38,267 nucleotides of DNA from Roseiflexus sp. (GCA_017743475.1 JAGHYV010000044.1:1-38267); one strand, 5' to 3'; positions 25,487 to 33,739 are shown, counted from the stretch's first letter. Program-made: numbers and translations. The notes: generated by a model not told the origin, from the letters alone.

Positions 25487-26224
25487 CTACTTTGTTACGT
25501 AGTACGTCTGCCACTGGTGGGGGGCGGATGGTGGTGAGTCCTTCTGGATGTGCAGAATGCGCGCTCCGGAGTCCCGCACGTGCGCAACAACATACGTTTC
25601 AGGTAGGGCATGCACTTCGTGAGGATAGAGCTTGAGTCGGTAGTACAGGATCGCAGGCGGGACGCCAATGGTGCGTAGCAGCGCGTAGGCTCGACGGCGT
25701 GGCTGCAAACGGTACAACGGCTTGATCGCGTTCAGCGTGCTAAAGATTAGGAGTCCATCTGGCTTCATCACCCGGACAAATTCGGCGATGTAGCGTAGTG
25801 CTCGTGTGCGATCCCGGACATGCTGGAGCACGCCCCAGCAATAGACCATATCGCACCTGTCTGATACGATGGGCAGCGTATCACTGGCGCTAACGACAAA
25901 ATCGGCGCGTGTGAGCGTCGCGTGGATCTGGCGGGCTTTGACAATCAGGCTTTCCGAAATGTCCAGACCGACATAGTATTCGAATCGCCTGCGGAACGCT
26001 GCGGCAAGCCGACCGACGCCGCAGCCAAAGTCGAGCACCGTCGACCGGTGCGATGGTCGATTCCAGCGCTCAATCTGCTGCATGACCTGCGCAACCTGAT
26101 CCTCTCCGGTTTGGAGAAAGGCTTCAACATCCCATCTGCCGAACCGGTTTGTGCCAGTCATGCCCCAGAACGGATCCACCTGACCGAGATCTTCCCATTG
26201 ACGCTTGTTCGTTTGCAGGCTCAT
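25487..26224 (-). CDS. Class I SAM-dependent methyltransferase
   Basis: This encodes 245 residues of a UbiE/Methyltransf_11-type Rossmann enzyme. Motif I is VLDFGCGVGRLA (about 63-74). YVGLDISESLIVKAR is motif II, MVYCWGVLQHVRD is motif IV, and RVMKPDGLLIFST is the post-motif strand. The substrate cannot be predicted; similar proteins act on small molecules or glycans. The first nine codons and their ribosome binding site lie inside a perfect 40-bp tandem duplication, so a second, dead-end start precedes the gene. Confidence 0.9.
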   Translation of the reverse strand: MSLQTNKRQWEDLGQVDPFWGMTGTNRFGRWDVEAFLQTGEDQVAQVMQQIERWNRPSHRSTVLDFGCGVGRLAAAFRRRFEYYVGLDISESLIVKARQIHATLTRADFVVSASDTLPIVSDRCDMVYCWGVLQHVRDRTRALRYIAEFVRVMKPDGLLIFSTLNAIKPLYRLQPRRRAYALLRTIGVPPAILYYRLKLYPHEVHALPETYVVAHVRDSGARILHIQKDSPPSAPHQWQTYYVTK

Positions 26225-26276
26225 ATGTTGCTCTTTATTGACGCTTGTTCGTTTGCAGGCTCATATGTTGCTCTTT
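26197..26276. repeat. Perfect 40-bp tandem duplication across a start codon
   Basis: The same 40-bp unit occurs at 26197-26236 and 26237-26276. Each copy holds the ribosome binding region, ATG and first codons of the methyltransferase on the minus strand. Since 40 is not a multiple of three, the upstream copy reads MSLQTNKRQ and then TAA (26264-26235), a nine-codon upstream ORF identical to the real N-terminus. Confidence 0.95.
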
Positions 26277-26402
26277 TGAAACGGGCTGACAGCGCGACCT
26301 TTTGCAATGTACACCCGGAGATATACATCGCAAAAGCATCCCCGGAAGTATAGGAAGCACTTCCTCTGGTTATGACGGTCAGTTAGAGAGAGATGGCATA
26401 AG

Positions 26403-27518
26403 CTACCCATTCAAGGCAAGGTTCGGCTGGACATCCAGGTCCCATCCATGCTGAATGCCAGCTTCGAAGCGATAGAAGGCGGCAGCGCCGATCATTGCGG
26501 CATTGTCGGTACACAAGGCGACTGGTGGGACGCGCACCGGAACCGGAGCGCGCCGGTTGAGTTCCTCGCGCAGGCGAAGATTTGCTGCCACGCCCCCGGC
26601 TAGCAGGATCTCGGCAGCACCGAATGCACGCGCTGCTTCGACCGTCTTCGTTACCAGCACGTCGACGACAGACTCCTGGAAGGCGCGGGCGAGACGCGCT
26701 ACGATTGTTGGAGGCAGGGGAGGCGTAGCGGTTGCTTCAGGCGGCGCGCTGGAAGCGCCGACGCCGCGTTTGCCAGCGCTCTTCCCCGTGCCGGGCTGCA
26801 ACGCTGCTTCACGCGCCTGATAGTCGCGGATCTGATGGAGGACTGCCGTTTTCAGCCCGCTGAACGAAAAATCGTAACTGTCGCGCAACCAGGCGCGCGG
26901 CAGCACCACCCCGCCGGGTGCGCCTTCCGCCGCACGCTGAATGGCAGGTCCGCCGGGAAAGCCAAGCCCCAACAAACGTGCAACTTTGTCGAACGCCTCG
27001 CCGGCGGCATCATCACGCGTCTGTCCGAGCAACCGGTAGCGTCCGTGCCCTTCGAGCAGCGCCAGCAGCGTATGCCCGCCGCTGACCACCAGCGCAACGA
27101 CGGGGAATTGCGGCGCTGGCGCTTCTGGTTGTGCATCGGTCACCAACCAGTTTGCGTAGATGTGCGCCTCGATATGGTTGACTCCGACAAACGGCAATTC
27201 GCGGATCCAGGCGATTGCCTTGGCAACATTCAGACCGGTCATCAGCGCGCCTGCCAGCCCCGGTCCATACGTCGCCGCGACCGCGTGGATGTCGTTCCAT
27301 CCGCCGGGCAGCGGGCGTAGCGCCTTGCGCAGCACGGCATCAATCGTCAGGATGTGCTGGCGTGACGCGACTTCGGGAACGATGCCGCCGTAGCGCTGAT
27401 GCTCATCGATCTGTGATGCCACAACATTGGAGATAATCGTGCGCCCGCCGCGAATAACCGCCGCTGCCGTCTCGTCGCACGATGTCTCAATTGCTAGAAT
27501 GGTGACTTGCCTGTTCAT
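26403..27518 (-). CDS. tsaD: tRNA N6-adenosine threonylcarbamoyltransferase
   Basis: This makes the universal t6A37 modification with TsaB, TsaC and TsaE. It has 371 residues in the ASKHA fold. The N-terminal TILAIETSCDETAAA, the metal-binding HIEAH (His115, His119), VSGGHTLLAL, FPGGPAIQR, LAGGVAANLRLRE and CTDNAAMIGAAA are all intact. A low-complexity Gly/Ala/Pro insertion (about residues 240-268) lengthens it by some 30 residues. It is divergent from the DtxR-type regulator gene, separated by 87 bp. Confidence 0.97.
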   Translation of the reverse strand: MNRQVTILAIETSCDETAAAVIRGGRTIISNVVASQIDEHQRYGGIVPEVASRQHILTIDAVLRKALRPLPGGWNDIHAVAATYGPGLAGALMTGLNVAKAIAWIRELPFVGVNHIEAHIYANWLVTDAQPEAPAPQFPVVALVVSGGHTLLALLEGHGRYRLLGQTRDDAAGEAFDKVARLLGLGFPGGPAIQRAAEGAPGGVVLPRAWLRDSYDFSFSGLKTAVLHQIRDYQAREAALQPGTGKSAGKRGVGASSAPPEATATPPLPPTIVARLARAFQESVVDVLVTKTVEAARAFGAAEILLAGGVAANLRLREELNRRAPVPVRVPPVALCTDNAAMIGAAAFYRFEAGIQHGWDLDVQPNLALNG

Positions 27519-27539
27519 AGCGCATATTGTACCATTTCC

Positions 27540-27569
27540 TTGACGTGCTCGTTGTCGAGAGAGTATAAT
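27540..27569 (+). promoter_or_regulatory. Promoter of the DtxR-family gene
   Basis: TTGACG (27540-27545) and TATAAT (27564-27569), spaced 18 bp apart, form a strong sigma-70 type promoter pointing to the regulator at 27606. Confidence 0.85.
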
Positions 27570-27578
27570 AGTGCTGGT

Positions 27579-27594
27579 TTTAGGTCTACCTAAA
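27579..27594. promoter_or_regulatory. DtxR/IdeR-like operator
   Basis: TTTAGGT-CT-ACCTAAA is a perfect palindrome with 7-bp arms. It lies at the predicted transcription start and 12 bp before the ATG of a DtxR-family gene. The half-site TTAGGT matches known IdeR/DtxR boxes, so metal-dependent autorepression is likely. Confidence 0.8.
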
Positions 27595-27605
27595 TTATTT
27601 GAACC

Positions 27606-28313
27606 ATGCCACTTTCAGAGCACACCGAGTCCGTCCAGGACTATCTGAAAACTATCTTCGACATCCAGCGCGATCAGGGGCGGGTTTCCACCACGGCGCT
27701 TGCCGAGCGTCTGGGCAATTCGCCTGCTTCGGTCACCGGGATGCTCAAGAAACTCGCTTCTCTCAATTTGGTTGACTACGAGCCGTACCAGGGAGTAGTG
27801 CTCACACCAGCTGGCGAGAAGGTTGCGCTGGAAGTCATCCGCCACCACCGCCTGATCGAGCGTTACCTGGCGGAGGCGTTGGGTGTCCCGTGGGACCGGG
27901 TTCATGATGAAGCTGAAAAGTGGGAGCATGTACTGTCGGAAGACCTGGAGGACCGGATCGATGCAGTGCTCGGCTACCCGACGACCGATCCGCACGGGGC
28001 GCCAATTCCGACGCGCGATGGCACGCTGCCGCCACCGCATGCTACCCGCCTGAGCGATCTGCAAACTGGCCAGTCGGCAACAGTTGCCGAAGTGAGCGAC
28101 CATGACCCGGCGATGCTGCGCTATTTTGCAGAGTTGGGGTTGCGCCCCGGTGTTGATGTGACCGTCGTTGCCGTTGCACCCTTCGGTGGTCCGCTGACTG
28201 TGCGGCTAGAAGATGTTGAGCATTCACTTGGACGCGAGGTAGCCGGGTATATCGCCGTGTGTGATGTGACACCAGCTGAGGCGGGGGAGGAAGCGAACAG
28301 GGCAATTGAGTAA
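27606..28313 (+). CDS. DtxR/IdeR-family metal-dependent repressor with FeoA-like domain
   Basis: This encodes 235 residues. The winged helix (residues 8-65; TTALAERLGNSPASVTGMLKKL as recognition region) is followed by the metal-binding dimerisation domain (HHRLIERYL, WEHVLSEDLEDRID). The C-terminal SH3-like FeoA domain spans about 145-225. The DNA-binding and dimer parts match IdeR, DtxR and MntR; metal preference (iron or manganese) cannot be read safely. A matching operator in its own promoter points to autoregulation. tsaD is transcribed away on the other side, so the operator could also affect it. Confidence 0.93.
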   Translation: MPLSEHTESVQDYLKTIFDIQRDQGRVSTTALAERLGNSPASVTGMLKKLASLNLVDYEPYQGVVLTPAGEKVALEVIRHHRLIERYLAEALGVPWDRVHDEAEKWEHVLSEDLEDRIDAVLGYPTTDPHGAPIPTRDGTLPPPHATRLSDLQTGQSATVAEVSDHDPAMLRYFAELGLRPGVDVTVVAVAPFGGPLTVRLEDVEHSLGREVAGYIAVCDVTPAEAGEEANRAIE

Positions 28314-28319
28314 TGTGAC

Positions 28320-29480
28320 TTAACCTCGCGGAAACGTCGGTCTGATTGCCTCGCGCTTCAAAATATCCGGCAACTGATTCAGTTCATCGCCTGTGACCAC
28401 CACAATCTGGCGCGCCTGTGCCTGCGCACGGAAGGCCGCGAGCGCCTGTGCATCAGCTTTGTGCTGGCTGCGTGCTGTGATGAACAATGTGCCCACGAAT
28501 GAGCCACCGATCATGCTGGTAATCGCGCGCAGTTGATCGAGATGCTCGGTGCGAAACGGTCGCGCCTCTGTCTTGCATTCGGCAATCAGGAGCGAGGCGG
28601 CGTGCGTCGCTGCGAGATCGATCTGATTCATCGGCGAAAGCCCGCCCTGCGCAGGCATTTTGATGCCAGGACAGCAGTCATCGAAGCAACCGGCGCGTTG
28701 CGCTGCGTCCCAGGCGTAGATCTCCAGCCATGCGCCGTTGACGAAATCCCAGAATGCGCCATCTGCCTGAAGAATCTCGTAATGGTTCGAGTGCTGGTGT
28801 ATGGCAGAAATGAAACCGGCAGCCTGCGCCTGTTCACACCACTGAACCATTGTCGGCGTCAGGGAGAGCGCTGCAAGACGGCGCGGTTGTGTGAATCTGG
28901 CGTCAGCGTTTGCATTGCGCAGTATCTCACGGAACTCAATCGCTTCATCAGGCGCCTGCGCCATCTGTCGTGCAAGTGCTACCCACAGCGCCGGTGGAGG
29001 TGGCGCCGGTTGAGCCGAACGATTGTATATCTGGAGATAGTTCTCCACCGAAAGCCAGTATGGATCGCCGTTCGGCGGTTGACCGGCTAGCGTCACGACG
29101 CGCCTTCCAGCTGTGTCGAAATACCAGACGCTGGCGTTGCGCGCCTGTCCCTCCTCATATGCGCCAATACTCATGATTGTGGTGGCGCATGTGATATTGC
29201 ACACCCATCGGGCGCCGGGAAAGCGATCCATCACAGCAGCGCATTGCGCGCGAATATCGTTCAGATCGAACGCATCGACAGTTTGCGGGTCAAGCACTCG
29301 CGGACTGAGTTGCTCAAGGACGCGCCTGACCTTCTCCCATGCTTCGCCTGGACGCATCGCCTCACGCGAAGCAATCGGCGCAATGATGTCGGGGCGCAGG
29401 AACTGGGCGCTGAGCACATTTGGCGTCTGCCTGCCGCCGATCAAGACCAGTAAGGCAACGGGTGTTTTGACAGATGCCAT
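28320..29480 (-). CDS. CARF-nuclease of the Card1/Can2 (DUF1887) family
   Basis: This encodes 386 residues. The N-terminal CARF domain senses cyclic oligoadenylate in this family (VALLVLIGG, then NITCATTIMSIGAYE at about 95-109, where relatives have NxTGGTKxM). A linker follows, then a PD-(D/E)xK nuclease with Glu253 (GAWLE), Asp288 (MNQIDLA), Glu301 and Lys303 (IAECKT), and LDQLRAITSMIGGSFVGTLFI. These enzymes cut nucleic acid when type III CRISPR complexes make cA4. No cas gene or array is visible in this window. It lies 61 bp downstream of a protease-associated small gene and probably shares its transcript. Loss of GG and K in the CARF loop may alter ligand binding. Confidence 0.87.
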   Translation of the reverse strand: MASVKTPVALLVLIGGRQTPNVLSAQFLRPDIIAPIASREAMRPGEAWEKVRRVLEQLSPRVLDPQTVDAFDLNDIRAQCAAVMDRFPGARWVCNITCATTIMSIGAYEEGQARNASVWYFDTAGRRVVTLAGQPPNGDPYWLSVENYLQIYNRSAQPAPPPPALWVALARQMAQAPDEAIEFREILRNANADARFTQPRRLAALSLTPTMVQWCEQAQAAGFISAIHQHSNHYEILQADGAFWDFVNGAWLEIYAWDAAQRAGCFDDCCPGIKMPAQGGLSPMNQIDLAATHAASLLIAECKTEARPFRTEHLDQLRAITSMIGGSFVGTLFITARSQHKADAQALAAFRAQAQARQIVVVTGDELNQLPDILKREAIRPTFPRG

Positions 29481-29541
29481 ACTCTATCTCTCTGCCTGAA
29501 AGCTGGAGTGCACGACAATCATGCAGCATTATGTGTCTATC

Positions 29542-29907
29542 TCACTCCCCTGCTTCCGGTCGCGGCAGATCGGTGGTGATGTCGCCATCTTCGGCAACCT
29601 GGACAACGCCGGGCGCCTGGGAGAGTTCGTCGAGGGCGTGTCTGGTGGCGACAACAAAGAGGGTGTTGAATGCAGTTGGCTCGCTCACCTGGATCACTTC
29701 TTCACTGAGACCGTGCTCGTCGATCCAGTTCAGGAGCTGGGTTCGCATCTGCCCGTTGTGTTCCCGCAACCGGCGATACTTCTCTGCGCGATTGCAACGC
29801 GCCAGTATTTCGGCATTTGGGCGCTCGATGGTCACAACCGAGCGGACGAGGCGCTTTGGTCGACTCTTCAGTTCCGGCTCAGACTTCTTATTCTGTTGCT
29901 CACTCAT
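29542..29907 (-). CDS. Small I9-propeptide/inhibitor-like protein
   Basis: This encodes 121 residues without signal peptide. A Lys/Arg-rich N-terminus precedes a ferredoxin-like segment (NTLFVVATRHALDELSQAPGVVQVAEDGD, about 80-108). The pattern VxxxxxALDxLxxxPGVxxVxED is that of subtilase propeptides (inhibitor family I9), which fold and inhibit the protease. Its ATG overlaps the stop of the subtilase gene in ATGA, so the two are translationally coupled. It is therefore a candidate chaperone or inhibitor acting in trans. This function is inferred from fold pattern and context. Confidence 0.65.
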   Translation of the reverse strand: MSEQQNKKSEPELKSRPKRLVRSVVTIERPNAEILARCNRAEKYRRLREHNGQMRTQLLNWIDEHGLSEEVIQVSEPTAFNTLFVVATRHALDELSQAPGVVQVAEDGDITTDLPRPEAGE

Positions 29908-31160
29908 ACGACAAACCTCGCCAGCCCGGCGCCGACCCGTTCGGCAGGCGCCGATAACGGCAGCGCCGTTTCCAGCAGCCGCTGGCGCAGCGCTGCTCCC
30001 TGCAATCCGGGATTTGCCGAAGCAATCAGCGCTGCGATGCCCGCTACATAGGGCGCTGCCATGCTCGTGCCACTCATCCTGGCGTACAGACTACGACGTT
30101 GAAGATCTCGTTCCAGGCTTGACATAATGTTAACACCAAAACCGACAATATCCGGCTTTTGGCGTCCGTCGGGCGTCTGCCCGCTGCTGCTGCTAGGCCA
30201 GGGATTGAGATTGAAATCGACTGCGCCGACTCCTAGCGCTTCGGCATACGAGCCAGGCGCACGAATGATGCCGGGACCGTCGTTTCCAATGGCGATGACC
30301 GGCAGCACGTCGAAATCCTCTACCAGCGTGCGCAGCAACAGTTGCATCCCGTCGGTCACTGTTTTGAACGCTGGTGCGCTGATCCATTCCGGGCGGAAAC
30401 CGAGCGACATGCTGATGATCATCGGTTTGTGCTGGTTTTCCACCAGGCTGAAATGGGACAGCATCCAGTCCAGCGCAACGATAATCCGTTCCAGGCTGGT
30501 TTTAACTGTCTCGCTTTCGATCACTGCCGCTGCCAGCAGTTCGACACCCGGCGCGACACCGACATTGCGTCCGGCGATAATTCCGCATACGTGGGTTCCG
30601 TGACCATGGGTGTCGAATCCATTGACCGCGCGCATACTTTCGGGCGTTGGCATGAACGGCACATACCGGAATTCGATCCGTTTCCCGGCAAATTCGTTGT
30701 GGTCGGCGTCACAACCGGTATCGAGCACGCCAACAATGACCTGTTCGCCGGTAATCCCTTTGCGATGCGCTTCCTGAATCCCGCTCACATCAGGCCACTC
30801 CGGTGCGCGCGGACGGCGGAACCTGGTTTCGGTGCCGGTGCGCGCAACCGGTAGTGAGAGCGGCACATCGGGAACGATCAGGTAGTCGTCTGCGAGTATC
30901 TCACGCGCCTGTTCAGCCTGTCGATCGGTTGGCGCTTTGACGATATAACAACTCACGTGTCCCAGCCGCTCGAACCCATGACTGATCGGTTTCCGCTGAC
31001 CCGGCAGGTGGGGCCTTAATCCGAGACGGATCAACTCCATCGCGCGGCGCGATGTCTGTGCATCGCGCATAATCTCCGAGCGCTTTTCCGCAGTTGCAAC
31101 ATCGTGCAGCGCAAATGCTGCGGTTCGTGTTCGCTTGCGGACGGCAATAAATTTTTCCAC
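29904..31160 (-). CDS. Intracellular subtilisin-like (S8) protease
   Basis: This encodes 418 residues from GTG at 31160. The catalytic triad is Asp147 (GVLDTGCD), His187 (HGHGTHVCG) and Ser366 (SGTSMAAPYVAG). Oxyanion Asn293 lies in IGNDGPG. The N-terminal 100 residues lack any signal sequence, are basic, and carry a short alpha/beta part (VSCYIVKAPTDRQAEQAREIL...) that may be a partial propeptide domain. The start is uncertain: ATG at 31070 with GGAG is an alternative, and the frame reaches 31274 but an extended -10 box lies at 31227-31222 within it. The next gene overlaps by 4 bp and resembles an I9 propeptide. A cytoplasmic protease with a separate propeptide-like partner and a CARF-nuclease suggests a regulated response module. 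Confidence 0.88.
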   Translation of the reverse strand: MEKFIAVRKRTRTAAFALHDVATAEKRSEIMRDAQTSRRAMELIRLGLRPHLPGQRKPISHGFERLGHVSCYIVKAPTDRQAEQAREILADDYLIVPDVPLSLPVARTGTETRFRRPRAPEWPDVSGIQEAHRKGITGEQVIVGVLDTGCDADHNEFAGKRIEFRYVPFMPTPESMRAVNGFDTHGHGTHVCGIIAGRNVGVAPGVELLAAAVIESETVKTSLERIIVALDWMLSHFSLVENQHKPMIISMSLGFRPEWISAPAFKTVTDGMQLLLRTLVEDFDVLPVIAIGNDGPGIIRAPGSYAEALGVGAVDFNLNPWPSSSSGQTPDGRQKPDIVGFGVNIMSSLERDLQRRSLYARMSGTSMAAPYVAGIAALIASANPGLQGAALRQRLLETALPLSAPAERVGAGLARFVV

Positions 31161-31221
31161 AACTGACGAATGCCTGCTTCGGCGTAATACTACGTCTCGA
31201 ACGATGTTCCCAGTACTGCAC

Positions 31222-31230
31222 AGTATAGCA
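31222..31230 (-). promoter_or_regulatory. Extended -10 promoter of the subtilase operon
   Basis: On the minus strand, TGC-TATACT (TATACT at 31227-31222) is an extended -10 box about 60 bp before GTG 31160. No convincing -35 box is seen. Confidence 0.55.
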
Positions 31231-31305
31231 CAGGGTGGAGCGACGCGCAGCGCCGACACATAGCGTGACCGCACTGCCTGCTGGAGGGAGCGACGACGGC
31301 GCTTC

Positions 31306-32217
31306 CTACCCCCCTTCGTCCCATGCGCCGATTTCGATTCCTGCCAGGTTTTCCAGCGCTTTGATCAGTGCATGGTTCCCTTCGTGACCGAGACCACGCG
31401 CCTGCAATGTGCGATAGAGCTGGTAAATCAGCGCTGTTCCCGGCAGCGGCACGCCGAGTCGGTCGGCTTCCTGCAACACCAGACGGAGATCTTTCTGCTG
31501 AAGGTCGATAGTGAAGCCAGGGCGCCAGTCGCGTGCCAGGATCTGCGGTCCGCGGTTGCTCAACATCCAGCTGCCCGCCGCTCCGCCCGACACTGCTTCC
31601 AGCGCCTTTCGCAGATCAATGCCGCCAGCCTGAGCGAACAGCAGCGCCTCGCTCATCGCTAGTGCGTGCCCCACCACCAGAATCTGATTGACCAGTTTGG
31701 TCGTTTGTCCAGCACCAATCGGTCCAAGGTGCGTGATGGTTGTCCCCATTGCCTGGAAAACTGGCAGCGCCCGCTCAAACTGGGTAACATCGCCACCGAC
31801 CATAATGCTGAGGGTCCCGCGTGCCGCGCCCTCCGATCCGCCGCTCACCGGCGCATCGAGCATATGAATGTGACGTTCTGCCAGTTGCGCCGCGATCCGC
31901 TGTGTTGCCCGCGGGCTGATCGTGCTCATGTCGATCACCAGCGAACCGGGACGCGCACCGTGAATGACGCCGCCTTCACCGAGGAGCACCTGTTCGACAT
32001 CGGGAGTATCGCTGACGCAGGTAATAATGATGTCGCTGTGGAATGCCAGATCGCCGGGACTGCTGGCGGATCCTGCCCCTTCTGCCACCAGTTCGTCCAT
32101 ACGGCTGGCAGTGCGATTCCATACCCGCAATGGGAACCCTGCCTTCAAGATATTGCGCGCCATGCCGCGCCCCATGATGCCGAGACCGATGAATCCAACA
32201 CGTTCACGCTGATCCAT
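31306..32217 (-). CDS. NAD(P)-dependent beta-hydroxyacid dehydrogenase (3-hydroxyisobutyrate/tartronate semialdehyde reductase type)
   Basis: This encodes 303 residues. The Rossmann domain begins VGFIGLGIMGRGMARN (GxGxxG; R or N next suggests NADP or NAD ambiguity). The family signature DMSTISPRATQRIA, the substrate loop DAPVSGGSEGAARGTL and catalytic Lys of GAGQTTKLVNQILV are present. The C-terminal helical domain (FTIDLQQKDLRLVLQEAD) is typical of GarR/MmsB. Substrates could be 3-hydroxyisobutyrate, tartronate semialdehyde or glyoxylate-related acids; sequence alone cannot decide. ATG at 32217 is used; a GTG at 32235 is less likely. Confidence 0.92.
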   Translation of the reverse strand: MDQRERVGFIGLGIMGRGMARNILKAGFPLRVWNRTASRMDELVAEGAGSASSPGDLAFHSDIIITCVSDTPDVEQVLLGEGGVIHGARPGSLVIDMSTISPRATQRIAAQLAERHIHMLDAPVSGGSEGAARGTLSIMVGGDVTQFERALPVFQAMGTTITHLGPIGAGQTTKLVNQILVVGHALAMSEALLFAQAGGIDLRKALEAVSGGAAGSWMLSNRGPQILARDWRPGFTIDLQQKDLRLVLQEADRLGVPLPGTALIYQLYRTLQARGLGHEGNHALIKALENLAGIEIGAWDEGG

Positions 32218-32344
32218 ACACCTGTCTCTCTCCACATTTCAGTACGGAACCGTTGGCGCTCATTGTATCACGCACGTCTCAGGCATCTGCGATGTTTGCG
32301 TAACGGTTGCGTTATCTGCGGGGATTGTCCGCACACTGATGAAA

Positions 32345-32363
32345 GATTACAGTGACAGTAATC
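32345..32363. promoter_or_regulatory. Possible operator palindrome
   Basis: GATTAC-AGTGACA-GTAATC is an inverted repeat with 6-bp arms, 32 bp upstream of the glycoside hydrolase start. It may be an operator or a leader hairpin. Confidence 0.4.
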
Positions 32364-32395
32364 CTTCATTGTTTCGTGTGCGCAGGAGGAGTGGC

Positions 32396-33739
32396 ATGGG
32401 TACGCGCTTCACCGTCATTGCAATCCTGATCTCATCGCTGCTGGTGGCATGCGTCGCAACCCCAGCGTTTGTGACGGCGCCGCCGCCAGATGTTGCAATG
32501 CCAACCGCAGCTGTGCATGCGCCGACGCTCGCGTCGTTGCAGGTGACGCCTGCTGGCATGCCAGCGTTTTCGCAAGCAAATGTGACTCCATCACCAACGC
32601 TGCAACCGGTTCCCACGGCGCTCCCAACACCTATTCCGCCAACCATGCAACCGCTTGGTCCGGGTGGTATGCCGCATCCGTTGCGTGTTCGTCGGTTGCA
32701 GTTCGGCGTTCATGCCCATCTGTTCTGGACTGACCGCGCCACACCGCTGCGGCTGGCGCGGGATGCGGGGTTTGGCTGGATCCGCCAGCAGATCCACTGG
32801 AAGGACCAGGAAGGTCCTCCTGGCTTCTATGCCTGGGGCGCGGAACTTGACGCGCTGATTGCCGATGTCAATGCGTATGGGCTGAAACTGATGATCTCGA
32901 TCGTCCGGTCGCCGCACTTCTACGGGCGCAGTGGCAGCGATGGGTTGCCAGAGAATCCTGAAACGCTGGGGAATTTCGTGGCAGCGCTAACGCAGCGGTA
33001 TAAGGGGCGCATTCACGCTATTCAGATCTGGAACGAACAGAACCTGGCGTATGAGAATGGCGGATATGTCTCAACCGAAGACGCACAGCACTATGTCGAA
33101 ATCCTCAAAGTAGCATATACCCGCATCAAAGCGATCGATCCGACGATCATCGTCGTGAGCGGCGCGCCAGCATCAACGGCGGTTGACAGCCCTGGGATTG
33201 CCATTTCCGACATCCGCTACTACAGTGCAATGTTCTCCTACGAGAACGGCATCATTCGTAACTATGTCGATGCGCTTGGCGTGCATCCCGGCGGTTCCGC
33301 CAACCCGCCAGAGACATTCTGGCCCGAAGCGCCGAGTCCAGCACAGGGGTGGACTGACCATCCAACGTTCTACTTCCGCAATGTGGAACGTATTCGTCGG
33401 TTGATGGAGGAGTATGGTCTGGCGGACCTGCCAGTGTGGATCACGGAGTTTGGCTGGGCGACACGCAACAATACGCCCGGTTTCGAGTTCGGCAATCAGG
33501 TATCATATGAGCAGCAGGCGCAGTATATCGTCAGAGCGATGGAATGGACTGCCGAACGGTACCCGTGGGTCGATGCCATGTTTCTGTGGAACCTGAACTT
33601 CGCTCCACTGCGTGCGCGCAACGGCGAACCCTGGCACGAACAGGCGTCGTTTAGCATCATCAACGCCGATTACTCGCCACGTCCTGCGTATTGGGCGATT
33701 CAGCAGTACCTCTTGCGGTATCATGCCCGTCGTGAATGA
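32396..33739 (+). CDS. Lipoprotein clan GH-A glycoside hydrolase
   Basis: This encodes 447 residues. The lipoprotein signal ends LLVAC with Cys19. A Pro/Thr-rich linker runs to about residue 95. The TIM-barrel catalytic domain has the acid/base Glu214 (IWNEQN) and nucleophile Glu351 (WITEFGW), a pattern of GH5/GH39-like enzymes. Beta-strand motifs FGVHAHL, GFGWIRQQIHWKDQE and DALGVHPGG fit. AGGAGGA precedes the ATG by five bases. The exact family and substrate are not certain. The 3' end overlaps the next membrane glycosyltransferase gene by 17 bp, suggesting a common surface-glycan role. Confidence 0.9.
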   Translation: MGTRFTVIAILISSLLVACVATPAFVTAPPPDVAMPTAAVHAPTLASLQVTPAGMPAFSQANVTPSPTLQPVPTALPTPIPPTMQPLGPGGMPHPLRVRRLQFGVHAHLFWTDRATPLRLARDAGFGWIRQQIHWKDQEGPPGFYAWGAELDALIADVNAYGLKLMISIVRSPHFYGRSGSDGLPENPETLGNFVAALTQRYKGRIHAIQIWNEQNLAYENGGYVSTEDAQHYVEILKVAYTRIKAIDPTIIVVSGAPASTAVDSPGIAISDIRYYSAMFSYENGIIRNYVDALGVHPGGSANPPETFWPEAPSPAQGWTDHPTFYFRNVERIRRLMEEYGLADLPVWITEFGWATRNNTPGFEFGNQVSYEQQAQYIVRAMEWTAERYPWVDAMFLWNLNFAPLRARNGEPWHEQASFSIINADYSPRPAYWAIQQYLLRYHARRE

